Source: Chloroflexota bacterium (lineage in GTDB: Bacteria > Chloroflexota > Dehalococcoidia > Lucifugimonadales > Lucifugimonadaceae). Taken from it: a DNA stretch of 6,520 nt. The stretch's first letter is position 1. Each line of letters begins with the position of its first letter. Below the pieces are notes generated by a model, which worked only from the letters and a program-made list of their open reading frames with translations, did no database searches and had not been told where the DNA came from. The DNA lies in contig JAJCYX010000434.1 of assembly GCA_029262715.1 (NCBI GenBank), positions 1-6,520 on the forward strand, read 5' to 3'. Position numbers and translations under genes: made by a program. Shown here piece after piece: positions 1 through 6,149 of the stretch.

Positions 1-1
1 T

Positions 2-334
2 TACCATCTCAAAGGCGGCATCCTCAAGTACCTGGAAGAGGTGCCCGAAGAGCAGAGCCTGTGGCAGGGTGAGTGCTTTGTATTCGATGACAGGGTCGCG
101 CTCAAGCACGGACTGGCGAGAGGTGAGCACGCGCTGTGCTACGGATGTCAGAACCCGATCTCACCGTCTGATAGCGAATCTCCGCTGTTTGAGGACGGAG
201 TGAGTTGCCCTCAGTGTCACGAGTCGCTTTCAGAAGAAGACCGCGAGCGATTTCGTGAACGGCAGCATCAGATTACGCTGGCAGTAGAGCGCGGCGAAAA
301 GCATCTGCGAGATGACGCTGCTTTACTGGCCTGA
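2..334 (+). CDS. trhO: tRNA uridine(34) hydroxylase TrhO (YceA/UPF0176, rhodanese-like), C-terminal part
   Basis: This is the 3' end of a gene that begins before the window; about 110 codons are visible and end at TGA (332-334). The first visible residues, YHLKGGILKYLEEVPEE, followed by LWQGECFVFDDRVALKHGL, are the signature stretch just after the rhodanese active-site loop in TrhO/YceA proteins. The family carries out oxygen-dependent 5-hydroxylation of U34 in certain tRNAs, in the cytoplasm. The tail holds CYGC and CPQC pairs, a likely zinc-type four-cysteine site also common in the family. The catalytic cysteine lies upstream and cannot be checked. A GTG at 41-43 falls inside the conserved block, so it is not the true start. 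The gene converges on the phosphoesterase with a 34-base gap and no obvious terminator hairpin. Confidence 0.93.
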   Translation, partial: YHLKGGILKYLEEVPEEQSLWQGECFVFDDRVALKHGLARGEHALCYGCQNPISPSDSESPLFEDGVSCPQCHESLSEEDRERFRERQHQITLAVERGEKHLRDDAALLA

Positions 335-368
335 AGTTGGGTTGCGACGGGTTCGGCATCCGGGCTGG

Positions 369-1259
369 TTACACATTCAGCGGGTGATACGAGTGCTGAA
401 CACCGCCGTCTGAGAGCTCGACCACGCGGTAGCCTGACGGATCGTCGCCAAGCGGATAGCCGACAGCACCTGTTGAGATCATAAGCATCTCGCCGTCACG
501 GGTGTAGTTGTTTCGATGCCAGTGGCCTGAGAAAATCGCCTCAACTGCGTACTGCCGGAACAGCTCGATCAGCGGCATCCTCCGCTCTAGCGGGATGGTC
601 CAGTAGCCCGGTTCCTGGTTTGGCGGGCTTGGCGCAAACGGTAGATCGTCGTCCGGCTCCTCAGCGTGGTCGAGGAATAGCGGGTGGTGAGTGAACACAA
701 CGATGTGCTTCGAGCCTCGGCTTCGAGCGGAACGCAGTGTCGATTCAACGAATGTCATCTGCCGGTCAAACTCTTCCCGTACGTTCTCCGGCCTTTGCAG
801 CACGCATGAATTGAGCACTATGAACGAACTGTCGCCGTGGTGAAAGGAGTGGAAATCGTCACCGAAATCGGCACGGTACGTGGCGATACTCTCATCCGTC
901 GGCCGCACCGTATCGCTGCACACATCGTGGTTGCCGGGAGTCCAGAAGATCGGTATCGAAGCGGGCAGTCCTGAGGCGATACGTTTTACCTCAGCGACCT
1001 CATCTGCGGCTCCCGGTGTGTTGATCATGTCGCCACAGACGATCACGAATGCCGGGTTGATCTCGATGGCATGTTCGATGGCGCTGGTGAAGCGCTTGGT
1101 CTCGTTCTCGAAGTGAGCGATGCTCGGCGCTTTTTTTACATTCAGTTTGTGCTGTTGGAATTGCTCGATCTCGGTGTCAGAGATACCGCTGAAGCGTGCG
1201 AACTGGCCGAACTGCGGGTCTGCAAGCTGAACGAAACGTAAGGCAGTGTCATCGGCCAT
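369..1259 (-). CDS. CPPED1-like calcineurin-family metallophosphoesterase
   Basis: This 296-residue protein has the full set of calcineurin-like metallophosphoesterase motifs in order: DPQFG (D14, Q16), GDMIN (D77), PGNHD (N110-D112), FTHHPLF (H191) and GHWH (H246, H248). The Gln in the first motif, where most relatives have His, together with the ending GAVGYPLGDDPSGYRVV, resembles the CPPED1/CSTP1 branch of Ser/Thr phosphatases more than the cAMP phosphodiesterase branch. It is expected to bind two metals and hydrolyse a phosphoester; the substrate cannot be told from sequence. No signal peptide or membrane segment is seen, so it is probably cytoplasmic. The ATG at 1259 is well supported by a strong SD (GGAGGTGA) six bases upstream. 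The gene is divergent from the redoxin and appears to be transcribed alone. Confidence 0.9.
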   Translation of the reverse strand: MADDTALRFVQLADPQFGQFARFSGISDTEIEQFQQHKLNVKKAPSIAHFENETKRFTSAIEHAIEINPAFVIVCGDMINTPGAADEVAEVKRIASGLPASIPIFWTPGNHDVCSDTVRPTDESIATYRADFGDDFHSFHHGDSSFIVLNSCVLQRPENVREEFDRQMTFVESTLRSARSRGSKHIVVFTHHPLFLDHAEEPDDDLPFAPSPPNQEPGYWTIPLERRMPLIELFRQYAVEAIFSGHWHRNNYTRDGEMLMISTGAVGYPLGDDPSGYRVVELSDGGVQHSYHPLNV

Positions 1260-1262
1260 CGG

Positions 1263-1270
1263 TCACCTCC
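1263..1270 (-). promoter_or_regulatory. Strong Shine-Dalgarno of the metallophosphoesterase
   Basis: On the - strand this reads GGAGGTGA, an eight-base match to the 16S anti-SD. The GGAGG core lies six bases before the ATG at 1259. It fixes the start codon and predicts efficient translation. Confidence 0.85.
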
Positions 1271-1386
1271 ACTAGCGTCTGGGTCTTAGTGCGCAGCGAT
1301 GTTACTTTGTGCGCTTGTGGCTATGACCCACTCTGGTTCAGCATTTGTAGCACGAGTTGCGGCATTGGGAGTCAATGACTGTCCAG

Positions 1387-1407
1387 GGGATGACCCAACG
1401 GGATGAC
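1387..1407. repeat. Short tandem direct repeat GGGATGAC in the divergent spacer
   Basis: GGGATGAC occurs at 1387-1394 and again at 1400-1407, a 13-base period. It lies in the middle of the 288-base spacer between the divergent phosphoesterase and redoxin genes, where a regulator could act on both. Two copies of an 8-mer may be chance. The rest of the spacer (1260-1547) holds the SD sites of both genes, a weak TATAGA -10-like hexamer at 1479-1484 with no good -35, and no recognisable coding sequence. Confidence 0.3.
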
Positions 1408-1547
1408 TGGCTGGGCCACAGATGGCTGATTGGTCTGGGCAGTGTGTGACCCGTATCCCTAGTTTGGCATCTAAAAGATATAGATTCGACTTGATGACGG
1501 TGTTTAGCCCGCCGCCGCAGCAACGACAGATGAAAGGCAACTAATAA

Positions 1548-2054
1548 ATGGTTGAGCAGACGGTTAGTACGGATGCGTTTCCAGCTCCGGAGTGGAACAT
1601 TCCCGCATGGATTGGCGCAGATGGCGCACCTCTTAAGGAGCCGCTGAAGCTGGCAGATTACGCTGGCAAAGTCGTGGTGATGCTGGCCTTCCAGAGCTGG
1701 TGCCCGGGGTGTCACTCGTCAGGCTTTCCGACCATCCAGTTCCTGAAGCGTGAGTTCGATAACAGCCCTGATGTGCGGTTCGTCGCGGTCCAGACCGTCT
1801 TTGAGGGTCACAGCACAAATACGCTGGACAAGCTTCTTGAGAATCAGCGCAAGTACGCACTGAATATCCCGTTTGGGCACGACGTCGGAAGTGAGGCGAC
1901 GAATAGTTACCCTGACATCATGTACAACTATCGAACACGCGGGACGCCGTGGATTCTCGTGATCGACGGAAGTGGAATGGTGCGCTTCAGCGACTTCCAC
2001 ATCGACCCGCAGCGTGGCGTTGAACTGATCAAAGAGCTGACAAGCAAGAGCTAG
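1548..2054 (+). CDS. Thioredoxin-fold redoxin (TlpA/AhpC-TSA-like)
   Basis: This 168-residue protein has a thioredoxin fold. A KVVVMLAFQSWCPGCHSS strand-helix carries the redox motif Cys52-Pro-Gly-Cys55. It is followed by the beta strand VRFVAVQTVFEG and the cis-proline loop RGTPWILVID (Pro134), then a closing strand (GMVRFSDFHID). WCPGC with TPW is typical of TlpA-like and AhpC/TSA-type redoxins that reduce or exchange disulfides, or reduce peroxides. No signal peptide is present, unlike secreted TlpA/ResA, so a cytoplasmic reductase or peroxiredoxin-like role is more likely. The ATG at 1548 follows AAAGG (1533-1537) by 10 bases, a moderate SD. Its TAG stop overlaps the stop of the convergent FAD oxidase. 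The partner protein is unknown. Confidence 0.88.
   Translation: MVEQTVSTDAFPAPEWNIPAWIGADGAPLKEPLKLADYAGKVVVMLAFQSWCPGCHSSGFPTIQFLKREFDNSPDVRFVAVQTVFEGHSTNTLDKLLENQRKYALNIPFGHDVGSEATNSYPDIMYNYRTRGTPWILVIDGSGMVRFSDFHIDPQRGVELIKELTSKS
2051..2054. other. Shared CTAG: overlapping stop codons of convergent genes
   Basis: The palindrome CTAG supplies TAG (2052-2054) to the + strand redoxin and TAG (2053-2051) to the - strand FAD oxidase, so the two coding regions overlap by four bases. No intergenic space is left for a terminator, so each transcript must end inside, or run antisense to, its neighbour. Confidence 0.95.
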
Positions 2055-3238
2055 CCGTTTCCGAATCGATCTGGGGCAAGCTCAATCGCAGGGACTGGCC
2101 CCGGCCACTTCTGTTCGAGTAGCAACGACGCGCCTAACTCGCCGAGCGCATCCCCGGACTTTGCCGAGTAGCCGTTTCCTCCGACCTGCAGGCAGATCTT
2201 GCCGTCCTCAATCAGACCGATCACTGGCCTTCGGTCTGGCGTATCGGTCGTGACACACGCCAGCCAGTCCCATTTGCTCGTATCCAGCGATGGCATGAGC
2301 GTCGTCAGTTCTTGAACCAGCTGAGAGTTCAGTTCCGGGTCATCTCCGGAACGGAACCACGCATTGAGCTCATCCATGTTTCCGACAGGTGGTCGAGAGT
2401 CCTCGATGCCGATCTTCATATAGAACTTACCGTCCGGGTACTGCAACGGAGGCAACGTGAACGTGCCGATTCGGTCCTCGTGCGGCTGGCTCATCAAGCT
2501 GGGCATCTCGGCAAATTCGCCTTTCGCCGTAGCTTCAGAAACCTCAACTAGAACCAGCGTGTGCTTGTTCGTCTTGAGCGGCACACTTACGGATGAGAGA
2601 CCGTCGAATGCTGCATAAGCTCCGGTTGCGATCATCGCGCGTCCCGCTGTCACCTTCTCGCCGTTCGACATCTTGACCTGTACGCCGTCCGAGGTGGTCT
2701 CAATGTTCCTCGCATAGCCATCGATGAGATCGGCTCCAAGTTGGATAGCTCGGTCAGTCATAGCCGCAACATATGCCCGAGGATTTATGGTGCCTCCATC
2801 GCCGTCCTGGTACAGGATGGAGACGTTGCGCTCGATATTGAAGTAAGGGAACCGACGTACCACCTCAGAGTGAGGCAGCCTCGACATCTTCCCACCGGCG
2901 TTGCGGGTCGTTTCAAGGGTCTCGGTGACACGCGACTCATCACGGTCCGCCCACATGAAGCCGGTCTCGTTGAAGATTTTCTGGCCCGTGGCCTCTTCAA
3001 GCATTCGATAACGCGCTATAGACCGTTTTGCCACACCGCTCCAGAACGGATCTGGATCGGCGATCCGCGTCACCCGGCCTACATCGTAGTGACTGGCCTT
3101 CGGCACAGACACCGAATCCTCGGCCATCGCTTCGGTCGGGCCGAGCATCGCCACGCCGCCGGTGGCTTCGGCAAGGTGCATTGCGGCTGCGCTGCCCATG
3201 ATACCCCGACCGATGACAAGGAATTTGTAGTGCTGCAA
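2051..3238 (-). CDS. FAD-dependent amine oxidase, sarcosine/N-methyltryptophan oxidase type (DAO family)
   Basis: This 395-residue flavoprotein starts with a Rossmann strand-loop-helix (YKFLVIGRGIMGSAAAMHLAE; GxGxxG at 10-15). It also has the family stretch GGTINPRAYVAAM (148-160) and ATGAYA (204-209). Near the C-terminus, ACVTTDTPDRRPVIG contains Cys328. This Cys aligns by eye with the cysteine that holds FAD covalently in monomeric sarcosine oxidase and SolA (motif C-x-x-T-x-T-P-D). Lys275 in FYMKIG may match the oxygen-activating lysine. The expected reaction is O2-dependent oxidation of a secondary or N-methyl amine to imine plus H2O2; the substrate is unknown. The start is TTG: an in-frame TAG lies four codons upstream, and the next ATG (codon 14) would destroy the FAD motif. 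The SD is poor. It lies 94 bases downstream of the IolE-like gene. Confidence 0.92.
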   Translation of the reverse strand: MQHYKFLVIGRGIMGSAAAMHLAEATGGVAMLGPTEAMAEDSVSVPKASHYDVGRVTRIADPDPFWSGVAKRSIARYRMLEEATGQKIFNETGFMWADRDESRVTETLETTRNAGGKMSRLPHSEVVRRFPYFNIERNVSILYQDGDGGTINPRAYVAAMTDRAIQLGADLIDGYARNIETTSDGVQVKMSNGEKVTAGRAMIATGAYAAFDGLSSVSVPLKTNKHTLVLVEVSEATAKGEFAEMPSLMSQPHEDRIGTFTLPPLQYPDGKFYMKIGIEDSRPPVGNMDELNAWFRSGDDPELNSQLVQELTTLMPSLDTSKWDWLACVTTDTPDRRPVIGLIEDGKICLQVGGNGYSAKSGDALGELGASLLLEQKWPGPVPAIELAPDRFGNG

Positions 3239-3247
3239 CTTGAGTCT

Positions 3248-3286
3248 CTACTGAGCCGCGGTGTGCTCCGAACTGAAGATCAGTAG
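3248..3286 (-). promoter_or_regulatory. Leader inverted repeat just upstream of the FAD oxidase TTG start
   Basis: CTACTGA (3248-3254) and TCAGTAG (3280-3286) form a perfect 7-bp inverted repeat around 25 bases. The proximal arm ends nine bases before the TTG at 3238, so in the - strand mRNA it covers the place where an SD would lie. The gene has only a weak AGAGA-like SD there. A TATATT (-10-like, 3294-3289) lies just outside the distal arm, with no convincing -35. The element could be an operator or a translation-modulating hairpin; this is inference from position only. Confidence 0.4.
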
Positions 3287-3332
3287 CGAATATACACAGA
3301 ATACGACCGACCTACGAACCACGGAGAGAGCC

Positions 3333-4277
3333 TCAGTCAAGAGGCGGCAGATTTACGCCGAGGATCACCCGTAGATAGTTGACGTTGTGGGCGAGATAGT
3401 CGTCGACGGCGAGGTCGAGGTTTCCGCCGATCGCATCGAAGCCATCGTCGCCCTCCCGTGGGCCGTCCATATCGAACACCACCCAGCCTTTGTAGTGCTG
3501 GTCTCGCAGCAGCTTCATTACGGCCGGGAAGTCCACGCCCCCGCCACCCATGTTGTGATAAACGCTGGCGCCGTTGTGCTGCTCCCGCGTCGGGGTCTCT
3601 TTGATCCCACGGTACTTTGCATATGTGTCCTTCAGGTGCACTTCGGCGATGCGAGGCAGGTAATCTGTCATGATCTGGACCGCGTCCATGCCGCCTAGTG
3701 TCAGGTGCCCGGTATCAGGTGTGAGCCAGACATAGTTTGGGTCGGTCATATCAAGCATGCCGCGGACCTCGTGCTCACGCTCTACGGGTCCCCAGATGTG
3801 CGGGTGTGGTGCTAGGCGGATCCCCATTTCGATCGTCTGGCGACCGATCTCGTTCAGCGTGTCAGCAACCCTCTTCAACTGGTCATCCGTTGTGCCACCG
3901 TCTGGGCGAGCCCCCATGTTGCACTTCCAGAGATCGCAGCCGGACGGTTGAAGGAAGTCACGGGCGAACGCGACGTGGTCGGCAATAGTCTTCGGCGTTT
4001 CTTCAGGGTCGATGAAGTTTGTCGATTGCCCCTTCGCACCGTTCGAAACATCGATAAGCGTCACGCCCGACTCGTCGAACTTCTCTTTGAGTGCTAGCGG
4101 GTTGGCGCGGTGGTTCTCGATCTGCTTCGCATACGGCTCGATCCCTTGCAGGCCGAGAGCAGCGATCCGCTTGATCCCCCACTCGATCGGGTGTCGGGCG
4201 TCCCACAACGAACTGGTTGAGCCGTACAGGATGTCCGGGTTTTCAGGATCGAGGGGTCGATGAGATACCGCGGGCAT
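3333..4277 (-). CDS. Sugar phosphate isomerase/epimerase, IolE-like TIM barrel (xylose isomerase-like/AP endonuclease 2 fold)
   Basis: This 314-residue protein has the pattern of the xylose isomerase-like TIM-barrel superfamily, closest in motif to inosose dehydratase IolE. The key blocks are LGLQGIEPY (41-49), LAPHPHIWGPVE (155-166), TPDTGHLTLGG (186-196), AEVHLKDTY (211-219) and YKGWVVFDMDGP (262-273). The likely divalent-metal ligands are Glu166, Asp188 and His214. The final ligand, usually Glu in the GWvsvE strand, appears to be Asp269 here. Such enzymes isomerise, epimerise or dehydrate keto-sugars and inosose; no inositol genes lie nearby, so the substrate is open. No signal peptide is seen. 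The ATG at 4277 has an SD (GGAGGAAG, core 4287-4291) nine bases upstream. It lies 168 bases after the cytidylyltransferase stop and may have its own promoter there. Confidence 0.88.
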   Translation of the reverse strand: MPAVSHRPLDPENPDILYGSTSSLWDARHPIEWGIKRIAALGLQGIEPYAKQIENHRANPLALKEKFDESGVTLIDVSNGAKGQSTNFIDPEETPKTIADHVAFARDFLQPSGCDLWKCNMGARPDGGTTDDQLKRVADTLNEIGRQTIEMGIRLAPHPHIWGPVEREHEVRGMLDMTDPNYVWLTPDTGHLTLGGMDAVQIMTDYLPRIAEVHLKDTYAKYRGIKETPTREQHNGASVYHNMGGGGVDFPAVMKLLRDQHYKGWVVFDMDGPREGDDGFDAIGGNLDLAVDDYLAHNVNYLRVILGVNLPPLD

Positions 4278-4445
4278 AAGACGCTTCCTCCGATTTGTGA
4301 TGCATTGGTGGTGGAGGATAGCGCTAACGACCGCAGTCGGCCAATGGGAGCATTTTGAGGTAGCAACTTACTGGCGCGCTGCTGCGGTTAATAACGCGCA
4401 CGCATCGATCGCCGGCTCCAGACCGATCTTTGCAAGCCCGTGAGC

Positions 4446-4856
4446 CTACTCGGTCTTTTCCGCTCTGATCCTCGCCTTGATCTCGGTGGTTGAAATACCA
4501 GGCGTGTAGCCGATCGTACGGTAGATGCCCATCTCGATCGGTACCTTGTAACAAAGCTCCTCGAGCTCACTCGAAAAGTCATCGCCGTGCATAACCAGGT
4601 CGATGTTGTGCTTTTCAATCCACTCGCGATCGATCTCAAGCGGAGCGTTTGCCACCACTTCGTCCACATATCGGCAGCCTTCAACTGAAGCCACTCGCTC
4701 CTCCATCGTCATGATCGGCCGCGGCTTGTAGACCGCTGCATCATCAGCGTGGACGCCAACCAGCAGGAAATCGCCGTGCGACCGAGCCTGCCTCAAAAAA
4801 TTCACGTGACCGTAGTGGAAAAGATCGGCCACCATATCAACATAAACGCGTGTGAT
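4446..4856 (-). CDS. CTP:phospho-alcohol cytidylyltransferase (PCYT2/TagD type), apparent ATC start
   Basis: This is a single-domain nucleotidyltransferase with the CTP-binding HYGH motif (in DLFHYGHVNFLRQA), KPRPIMTMEERV, and the closing GISTTEIKARIR, which corresponds to the ISTT/RTxGISTT motif. The layout follows the catalytic domain of ethanolamine-phosphate cytidylyltransferase and TagD: CTP plus a phospho-alcohol (phosphoethanolamine, phosphocholine, glycerol-3-phosphate or similar) gives a CDP-alcohol, in the cytoplasm. The only canonical start in frame is the ATG at 4835 (129 residues), which would omit the first beta strand. The in-frame codons before it read TRVYVD, exactly the expected strand, and are preceded by ATC (4856-4854) with GGAGGT six bases upstream. 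I therefore place the start at ATC (136 residues). It follows the LicD-like gene by 43 bases, a likely operon and functional pair. Confidence 0.87.
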   Translation of the reverse strand: MTRVYVDMVADLFHYGHVNFLRQARSHGDFLLVGVHADDAAVYKPRPIMTMEERVASVEGCRYVDEVVANAPLEIDREWIEKHNIDLVMHGDDFSSELEELCYKVPIEMGIYRTIGYTPGISTTEIKARIRAEKTE

Positions 4857-4862
4857 TTCTAG

Positions 4863-4868
4863 ACCTCC
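4863..4868 (-). promoter_or_regulatory. Shine-Dalgarno GGAGGT pointing to an ATC start codon
   Basis: GGAGGT on the - strand lies six bases before ATC (4856-4854) but 27 bases before the first in-frame ATG (4835). An in-frame TAG at 4898-4896 closes the frame upstream, and no ATG, GTG or TTG lies between it and 4835. The spacing therefore supports initiation at ATC, or at a former ATG now mutated or misread. Confidence 0.65.
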
Positions 4869-4899
4869 GTTTTCCGGCCGCCAGGGCCTGTGTAACTAT

Positions 4900-5808
4900 T
4901 TAGTCTTGAACGGTCTGCAATGCGTTGGCCCGTCCTGATGGATTTTCGGGGTCTCGCTGGTATGTGTAGATAACATCGGGAGCAAGCTCTTCCAGGTAGA
5001 GGATTTCAGTGTGGCCGCCGCTGTCATCCTTGTAGCTAACCGCCACCACATAGGCTGCCTCTTCGGGCAGGGTGAAGTGGACTAAGCCGTCACCGTTTGT
5101 TGTCGCTTTCTCGAGTCCCGTGAGGACCGATGTAGCGGCAAGTGTGACCTCGGCTCCTTCGACCGGACGGCCTTCATGATCCAGGACTTTAATGCTACCG
5201 GAGTGCTGCTCCGGCTCGTAGACGTTCGACAGCTTCATCGTCCCGCTTGATCCGTCCGCCCCGGAGCTATCGGTCATCAGGTCGAGAACTTCCTGTTCGA
5301 ACCCGCCAGCCTTCTTTGGCGTCATCCAGTCCGGACCGTACTTGAGTCTCAGATACTCCTCGGGCGGGTTGGGTACGTGAAACTTCTCGCCAAGAAAATC
5401 GATCTCCTTTAAGTCTTCGTGAAGGCTCGCAGGTATCTTGATAACAGGCCACTGGTAGATGCTGTCGTCGATGATTCGGTAGCAAGTCCAGTCCAGCTGC
5501 GTACCGAATTTCTTGAGGTCTACGCTAAGGTGAAGCTCGCTATCGATCACCTCGGCGTCGAAGTCGTATCTCTTGAAAACCTCGGCAGCCTCATGGACCC
5601 GTTTCTCGGTCAAACCGTGTAGCCCAATCACCGATCCGATATCGAGGTCATCGTCCCATTCGATGAAGGCCCCGTCTCTTACCGCGCCCAAACATGTACC
5701 ATGTCGCAAGAAGAAGGCCAGTCCAAGCTGATCCAGTATCTGCTTCGCTTCCTTTAGAAGCGCCTCAGCCACCGTCATGTCCATCGGTCCGAAAACTGTT
5801 GATTTCAT
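4900..5808 (-). CDS. LicD-family phosphotransferase fused to a CarboxypepD_reg-like beta-sandwich domain
   Basis: Residues 1-175 form a LicD-type nucleotidyltransferase-fold domain. HGTCLGAVRDGAF (36-48) runs into EWDDDLDIG with acidic residues 52-56. TQLDW contains Asp106 as a likely third carboxylate, and VPNPPEEYLRLKYGPDW (145-161) is the hallmark C-terminal LicD motif. LicD proteins transfer phosphocholine or a similar phospho-alcohol from a CDP-alcohol to surface glycans. After a Ser/Gly-rich linker (181-190), residues 204-275 (GSIKVLDHEGRPVEGAEVTL through TNGDGLVHFTL) look like a carboxypeptidase regulatory-like or Ig-like beta-sandwich. This is an unusual addition, perhaps for glycan or partner binding. 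No signal peptide or membrane helix is seen. The ATG at 5808 is the first in frame but has a weak SD. The cytidylyltransferase directly downstream probably makes its donor. Confidence 0.85.
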   Translation of the reverse strand: MKSTVFGPMDMTVAEALLKEAKQILDQLGLAFFLRHGTCLGAVRDGAFIEWDDDLDIGSVIGLHGLTEKRVHEAAEVFKRYDFDAEVIDSELHLSVDLKKFGTQLDWTCYRIIDDSIYQWPVIKIPASLHEDLKEIDFLGEKFHVPNPPEEYLRLKYGPDWMTPKKAGGFEQEVLDLMTDSSGADGSSGTMKLSNVYEPEQHSGSIKVLDHEGRPVEGAEVTLAATSVLTGLEKATTNGDGLVHFTLPEEAAYVVAVSYKDDSGGHTEILYLEELAPDVIYTYQRDPENPSGRANALQTVQD

Positions 5809-5827
5809 GACTCTGTATTGGTTCCTG

Positions 5828-5879
5828 ACCTTGTCTGAGAAGGTGAATGCCCGATGTGGTCCTCACCGCTCTGATGAGG
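5828..5879 (-). promoter_or_regulatory. Competing short hairpins in the LicD-like gene leader
   Basis: Three 5-bp inverted repeats overlap: CCTCA/TGAGG (5861-5865 with 5875-5879), GGTGA/TCACC (5842-5846 with 5863-5867), and ACCTT/AAGGT (5828-5832 with 5840-5844). The middle pairing excludes both outer ones, the geometry of an attenuator-like switch, about 20 bases before the ATG. The stems are short and no U-run follows, so this is weak. Confidence 0.25.
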
Positions 5880-6025
5880 GTAGGATTGTTCTGATGGTCG
5901 CTGCGCATAACTGGCGCGCAGATCCGCCGTGATTGGTGTAAGGGTCCCAATCATACAGCGGTCGAGTTCAGCAGTTTCGGTCGGTGCAAAATCACTGGCC
6001 ACATGGCACCAGTCCCTCTGTTCGT

Positions 6026-6057
6026 GGCAAGTTCAGCAACACCGGCTGAAACGTGCC
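6026..6057. repeat. Two-part hairpin upstream of the aminotransferase
   Basis: TTCAGC (6032-6037) pairs perfectly with GCTGAA (6045-6050) around a 7-base loop. GGCA (6026-6029) pairs with TGCC (6054-6057) outside a small internal loop, giving 10 bp in all. No T-run follows on either strand, so it is not a typical terminator. It could be an operator or leader structure; its role is unknown. Confidence 0.4.
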
Positions 6058-6149
6058 TTACGGCAGATGTATTTTGCTATTCCCTCGTGTAAGCAGAATG
6101 CCACTGCCTGGCCGGACTATGTTCTTTCACGTCAAATTTCGGAGCGGCC

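Larger units (their letters stand above)
5809..6149. other. Divergent intergenic region between the LicD-like gene and the aminotransferase
   Basis: These 341 bases separate two divergent genes and must hold both promoters. I see no recognisable protein, tRNA or other RNA gene in either strand. Open frames here (for example 5929-6201 +) have no recognisable motif. Several short inverted repeats are present: 5828-5844, 5842-5867 and 5861-5879 in the LicD leader, CTGCGC/GCGCAG at 5901-5921, and a larger hairpin at 6026-6057. A TATGAT -10-like hexamer reads on the - strand at 5950-5955 without a good -35. Confidence 0.6.

Noticed and set aside
1286..1540. Open frame of 84 codons on the - strand in the divergent spacer
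   Set aside because: No recognisable domain or supporting SD, and it would occupy the region needed for both divergent promoters.
2096..2107. TGGCC-CC-GGCCA palindrome as a terminator for the redoxin
   Set aside because: The two-base loop is too tight, there is no T-run, and it lies within the FAD oxidase coding sequence.
2741..3286. Long open frame on the + strand (181 codons)
   Set aside because: It lies wholly antisense to the strongly supported FAD oxidase and its leader and has no recognisable motif; it is a shadow of GC-rich coding sequence.
4370..4379. Decamer ACTGGCGCGC also present at 5910-5919
   Set aside because: Two copies of a GC-rich 10-mer, both near gene starts, but with no flanking similarity or symmetry; chance cannot be excluded.
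5840..5880. Resemblance of ATCAGAGCGGTGAGG on the - strand to the start of a SAM-I riboswitch
   Set aside because: Only the first few bases match; the conserved core and later helices are missing.
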